From Phoronis ovalis (taxonomy: Eukaryota > Phoronida > Phoronidae), in contig JAOXYB010026291.1 of NCBI GenBank assembly GCA_028565635.1, forward strand, positions 1 to 13,347: a stretch of DNA of 13,347 bases, read 5' to 3'. Made by a program: the position numbers and the translations under genes. Below the pieces are notes generated by a model. The model was not told where the DNA came from. It ran no database searches and worked only from the letters and a program-made list of their open reading frames with translations. How positions within the stretch are numbered: the first letter of the stretch is position 1; every line of letters starts with the position of its first letter. This document shows, piece by piece, positions 9,561 to 13,347 of the stretch.

Positions 9561-10325
9561 CTGCAGGACACGGTCCCCTGGCGAGCATCTGTCGTTATAT
9601 TTTTAAATAAATAAATTTATGATATACCATCCATACGGCCTCCTGTGTAATCTTTATATATACAGGTCATGAAACCAATCGGCCAGTTTTTTACAAGTAC
9701 CTGCACTCAATCCACACACCGATCTGATCACAAATCCTGTTTCTTCAACTTTCAACACAAAAATAGTTATTTCTTCATTATTTGGTGCTAAACTCCGATG
9801 CTAATTGAGAGCGATTCCAAAAAATCACATTTTAACACACTGATCTACAATGGAACCTGGATGCAAAACACGTCAAAATACGTCATTTTGCCGCTTTTCA
9901 TTCAAATAAACTGATTCGCTTCCCGAGGCAACACGAAGTGACTCGGTTGGGCTAGCGATTATCACGAAGTGATGAAACAGGTACAACTCCTGGCGAGTGT
10001 TTTAGAACATGGACTGTTCCGGCGTTTTCCTAGAGGTCTGATTGGAAGACGTGTTTTTCAACCCATTTCAAATGTTTTGTATCCGGGTTCCAATGTAGAT
10101 CAGTGTGTTAAAATGTGATTTTTTGGAATCGCTCTCAAAAAGCATCGAGGAGATTTCATGACCTGTATATATATATATATATATGTTACACAGGAGGCCG
10201 TATGGATAGCATATCAATCCCATATCATAAATTTATTTCTTTAAAAATATATGGATAGTATATCATCATAACTTTATTTATTTAAAAATATAACGACACA
10301 TGCTCGCCGGGTGACCGTGCTGCAG
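9561..10325. mobile_element. Fold-back/MITE-like element: long imperfect inverted repeat
   Basis: The left end CTGCAGGACACGGTCCCC (from 9561) is mirrored at the right end by GTGACCGTGCTGCAG (to 10325). The outer arms pair through GGCGAGCAT with TGCTCGCC, the AT-rich TTTAAATAAATAAATTTATG block, and ATACGGCCTCCTGTGTAA with TTACACAGGAGGCCGTAT. They reach TACAGGTCATGAAA (9661-9674) opposite 10154-10167. A second inner inverted pair is 9799-9870 against 10073-10146, including CACACTGATCTACA with TGTAGATCAGTGTG. The arms thus make a near-complete hairpin around a loop of about 200 bases (9871-10072), where ACGAAGTGA occurs twice. No transposase frame is present, so any movement would depend on enzymes supplied elsewhere. 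I could not see a certain target-site duplication, so the exact ends and superfamily are open. Confidence 0.85.
10166..10184. repeat. (TA)n microsatellite in the right arm of the fold-back element
   Basis: This is an uninterrupted TA run of about nine and a half units. The matching place in the left arm (about 9655-9662) is much shorter, so the run seems to have expanded after the arms formed. Confidence 0.9.
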
Positions 10326-10702
10326 GATACAACAGCATTTAATATGAAGAGCAATAGCTAGTGTAAAACGCAATTTAACGATTGGACAAGCACAAGATTT
10401 TATAACTGGGAATTCGCTTATGAAACCTAGTGACGGACGGTGTGCAATTCCCGGATACACCCACCGAACTCTCATGTTGAACAACCGGAAAGCGTTTTAC
10501 GCACGGAGGCAAAGCTTTTTATTAAAGCAAAATATCCTTAAAATAACATAGTAGTCGGAGTCTAATTATTATATATTAAGTATGAAAACACTAGTGTCCT
10601 CAAATTATTGAACAAACACTCTTCATGCCCTGTAACAATCAAGATGTTTGGCGATAACTAGTAGGAAACTTACAAGACAATTGCTTCTCGGCAACCACTA
10701 TG
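10326..10702. other. Flank between the fold-back element and the TMDD1-like gene
   Basis: The stretch 10326-10500 is less AT-rich and carries an ATTGG (inverted CCAAT) at about 10380. It could belong to a promoter or a repeat. A 68-codon minus frame (10278-10484) runs out into the inverted repeat and looks incidental. No gene is supported. Confidence 0.3.
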
Positions 10703-10716
10703 GAGAGAGAGAGAGA
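10703..10716. repeat. (GA)7 run upstream of the TMDD1-like gene
   Basis: Seven GA units lie 160-173 bases before the start codon of the next gene. GA runs are frequent in animal promoters and 5' UTRs, but nothing here proves a role. Confidence 0.8.
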
Positions 10717-10875
10717 AAGACCCGTATGTAAACATGAAAGAGAGGAGACAACTCCTGATAAAGTTATGATTTTTGTTTTGCGCCACCTGGTATGGCAAAG
10801 ACTGATGCGATTGCGTTTTCTATTGTTTCGCACGTTTTTTTCTTGAACGTTGTTTTGACTTAAAAGCGGATAAAA

Positions 10876-11568
10876 ATGAACAGACTGGTATATTTTAGTT
10901 TTGTTATCAGCATAAAATACGCAATCAGCACAATAGATTTGAATATTCGCGAAGTACAAATGGTGGCTGATCATTTGAGTGAGGATGAATGTAGAAAGTT
11001 ATCGGAAGCTTTACATATGATTAATTTCGGACTTGACCATGAACTTACAGGCAATTCAGAACCTCGGTTACCATGCATTCAACTGATACTACACTGGGAT
11101 AGTCATGAGGGGAAAGGGAAAACATTTCACGATTTAGCATTGCGTCTTTGGGAAATAGGCCGTAAAGATCTTGCTAATAAACTTTCCAGAGCTGTTTATC
11201 ATGAAAAGTCTGAAGCAGTAAAAAAAATGTTTTTGGAAGATCCGTTTAAAAAGAATATTCATAAGAATTCTCATTTACTTGTGGATGCACCAGTATATAC
11301 CCCAACATTAACCACATTTTTTCCATCGAAAAACCATAGACCTTGGTCCGAGGGAGAGATTATAGCTGCAATAGTAGGTTCAGCTGGTTTCATATTTCAT
11401 CTCTTTGTATTATGTGTATATTGGCCTAAGGAGTGGAAATGCAGAAACAAATGCTATCGAATATTCAAAGAAGATTTTTATCAACATATGATGGGAATTA
11501 GAAAGCCATTGACCAAACAGAAGAAACGCATGTTGGGAATAAAACAGGATGATGTTCTACTAGCTTAG
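10876..11568 (+). CDS. TMDD1: TMDD1-like transmembrane and death domain protein, intronless
   Basis: This is a single open frame of 230 residues. It starts at the first ATG after an in-frame TAA (10861-10863) and ends in TAG. Residues 1-18 form a hydrophobic, probable signal peptide. Residues about 25-112 look death-domain-like: VADHLSEDECRKLSEAL (30-46), CIQLILHWD (67-75) and FHDLALRLWEIGRKDLANKL (84-103). The L-x-x-EEC/DEC start and the S/T-W/F-x-x-L-A-x-x-L-x-x-x-G-R-x-D-x-A-x-x-L helix pattern match what I recall of the TMDD1 family. A linker follows, then one membrane span at 161-183 (EIIAAIVGSAGFIFHLFVLCVYW). The tail 184-230 is basic, with Cys189 and Cys193 and KPLTKQKKR (210-218). The predicted topology puts the death-like domain outside the cell or in the lumen and the tail in the cytoplasm. 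The function of TMDD1 is not established as far as I know; a role in apoptosis should not be assumed from the name. No splice signals interrupt the frame. The family name is from recollection. Confidence 0.75.
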   Translation: MNRLVYFSFVISIKYAISTIDLNIREVQMVADHLSEDECRKLSEALHMINFGLDHELTGNSEPRLPCIQLILHWDSHEGKGKTFHDLALRLWEIGRKDLANKLSRAVYHEKSEAVKKMFLEDPFKKNIHKNSHLLVDAPVYTPTLTTFFPSKNHRPWSEGEIIAAIVGSAGFIFHLFVLCVYWPKEWKCRNKCYRIFKEDFYQHMMGIRKPLTKQKKRMLGIKQDDVLLA

Positions 11569-12555
11569 GAGCAATTTTTTTTGTGTGTAAACATAATTCA
11601 CAAGCATAACACCCGATTTTAAGGTGCCTTAACCTGGGATAAGATACCAATAGAGGCAGAGCAGCTTTTTAGCGTTGGTACAATAATAATAATTTATCTG
11701 CCGCCAGTTTTAATACCTCTTCCTACACACTGTCATTGCCAGTAGCGTCACATGCATCAAATTGGTCTATAAGAATGTCACCACACTGGTTTTACACAGC
11801 GTTTACATTTTATTGCATCATTTGTTATCTATCTTGACACATTTCAGAAAGGATATGATATATGAACAACAGCTTTCTTATTGAAAAAGTGAGGTTAAGT
11901 TTTGGACTAAATGTATATTATATTAATTATTTCACTGAATCGAATGAGCATGCATTCTAATTAAAAAATAAACATCATTTATTATATCACGTCAGCATAT
12001 CTCAGCATATATTTAGTTAGATACTGGTAAGCAAGTGGAGAGTTACCGTCGTGAACCCAAACGTCTCCGGCCCAGCATATTGCGTTTTGTGAATAAATAA
12101 TGATGCAGTTTTCCGCGCATTCGTGCAGCAAAACGTGGCATGATGGGAACTTTTGGTTTCGCGACTGGTACATGTAGCTTTACTAAGTATTTACAAATAG
12201 TTTATTACTTCTATATAAACTTGAATACTGAATAACGCGTATACATTCCTTCTTTAGCTCGATGTTGAATATATACGTTTATTCAACTATTTTGAGAACA
12301 TCATTACCATAGTGCTTGTGTGGGGTGCATAATATATCACATGCTGGGATCATATGCATGTTCACTTTGTTTAAAAATCAAAGCTAGTGAAGCTCCCGGC
12401 TGGAAATAGCTTGGGAGTTCAGACAGTTAGATACATTGCCATATGCACATTTTAGAATCTGGACCATTACCATAAAGAGGGCATATAAAGAACATGTTTG
12501 TTTATTTCCAGTCATTGAAAATTCTATGTAGAGTGAATCGGGAAAGCATAAAAGA
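11569..12555. other. 3' flank of the TMDD1-like gene, no further supported gene
   Basis: An AATAAA at 11967-11972, about 400 bases after the stop, is a reasonable polyadenylation signal for the TMDD1-like transcript. Around 12030-12175 the sequence is less AT-rich and open on the minus strand (11982-12173), but the frame has no coding bias that I can detect. The remainder shows nothing recognisable. Confidence 0.4.
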
Positions 12556-12900
12556 TTGGAAAAATTATATTTATTGAATTTATCTTTTTTCAAAACGTTG
12601 AAAGTCAAATTTCAATTTGTAAACAGTATAACTAATCACGTAAAATGTAAAATCTTCCTTTTCCTGCTCGTGTCAATAAGATCGACCCTCTTCATGTTAA
12701 AAGAAAATGCCACCAAGAGTAAAAATATACATAAAATACACGTGTGTTGTTCATTTGTCTGTGAGGATAAAAAGTCTAAACTTATCCAGAATTGTACGTG
12801 TCACAGCGCCAACAAACCGCTACTGATAGCAAAGTACGACTGTATTACACGTAATTGCAACGTACATAACAGCCACAACGTATCAAACACATTCCCTTGA
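12556..12900 (+). CDS. Possible small Cys-containing secreted protein or terminal exon
   Basis: A 114-codon frame ends in TGA. I recognise no family. After a polar N-terminus there is a hydrophobic block (KCKIFLFLLVS, about 30-40, extending to 47) that could be a signal peptide if translation really starts close before it. Next come a possible N-glycosylation site (NAT, 51-53) and seven cysteines (64, 65, 69, 80, 82, 96, 101), with NCT at 79-81. From about 12640 the frame has many C-ending codons (GCC, ACC, AAC, CAC, AGC), unlike the AT-rich flanks. The first 23 codons look weaker. An acceptor-like TTGTAAACAG ending near 12626 suggests the real exon may begin there, with the start codon in an unseen upstream exon. 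Chance openness remains possible. Confidence 0.35.
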   Translation: MEKLYLLNLSFFKTLKVKFQFVNSITNHVKCKIFLFLLVSIRSTLFMLKENATKSKNIHKIHVCCSFVCEDKKSKLIQNCTCHSANKPLLIAKYDCITRNCNVHNSHNVSNTFP

Positions 12901-12906
12901 AAAGAT

Positions 12907-12912
12907 GTAAGT
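12907..12912 (+). other. Strong splice donor right after the small ORF's stop
   Basis: GTAAGT followed by ATAT begins six bases past the TGA at 12898-12900. If used, the exon carries the stop and is followed by a 3' UTR intron, whose acceptor would lie farther on. It gives modest support that 12626-12906 is an exon. Confidence 0.35.
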
Positions 12913-13347
12913 ATATATGTAAGTTAGGTATATAATAAATGAAAGTTGATTTTTTACTGTGTAACCATTCTGCTACGTTGTATATTAGTATATTTTAATC
13001 TCGCTTAGCTCCTTCGTAATGATTTTTATTGAATAATGAATTTTGCATTACAATGAAAAATAGAGTTACAAACAAATATCTATGTACCAATGTTCAGCAT
13101 GCATTCATTAGTGATTTTATAAAATATCGAGGCTTGATTATCGTTAGTAACAGTGCGGGACTATACGATTGACAACTTGTTTACTTTATGCAATGAGATA
13201 ACGGTGTTTTATCTAGACGTAAACTGTAGACAAAATTATCAGTATTTTTGTACAATTAAAGCTAATACAACGATTGAGCATCTTGGATCATGTATAATAT
13301 ATATTAATATTGGGTTGATTTTAGTAATTCAGAAATTAATTAAGCTA
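12913..13347. other. AT-rich end of window, nothing recognisable
   Basis: No protein-like frame, RNA gene or repeat could be supported here. It could be intron or intergenic sequence. Confidence 0.5.

Noticed and set aside
10639-10974. 111-codon minus ORF overlapping the start of the TMDD1-like gene
   Set aside because: It is antisense to a well-supported gene and runs through a GA repeat; the Ser/Leu-rich segment is simply that repeat translated.
11982-12173. 63-codon minus ORF with several Cys and Trp in a less AT-rich patch
   Set aside because: Only about half of its codons start with a purine, no splice or start context supports it, and I recognise no motif. It remains an outside possibility as an exon.

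Overview
The window looks like nuclear DNA of an invertebrate animal, probably a lophotrochozoan and perhaps a bivalve mollusc. It is very AT-rich, its clearest gene is split by spliceosomal introns, and no bacterial gene organisation is visible. The two recognisable proteins belong to animal families. The species assignment is inference.

Region by region. (1) 1-179: a more GC-rich edge holding an incomplete coding-like segment, best read on the minus strand, that would face away from the next gene. (2) 389-4291, plus strand: seven exons that splice into one 216-codon frame and stop, recognised as a TEX47-like (testis-expressed protein 47) protein. The true first exon is not resolved. Its third visible intron has the hallmarks of a U12-type AT-AC intron, while the others are ordinary GT-AG. 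(3) About 4300-8630: a long AT-rich intergenic or intronic tract. It contains a possibly decayed coding sequence (5430-5906) and a speculative set of very short minus-strand splice-bounded segments (6710-8451). (4) 8631-9324: an interspersed repeat with G/C-rich ends and internal GTAGCAAT-type repeats, ending in a poly-C tract. (5) 9561-10325: a long imperfect inverted repeat (fold-back/MITE-like element) with unequal arms. (6) 10876-11568, plus strand: an intronless 230-residue protein with signal peptide, death-domain-like region, one membrane span and basic tail, matching TMDD1 (transmembrane and death domain protein 1). (7) 11569-13347: AT-rich flank with a tentative small Cys-containing secreted ORF (12556-12900) followed at once by a strong splice donor.

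The genes show no sign of acting together; they are unlinked animal genes separated by repeats. The best-supported unusual items are the AT-AC intron, the asymmetric palindromic element and the intronless TMDD1-like gene. I found no convincing new multi-gene system.
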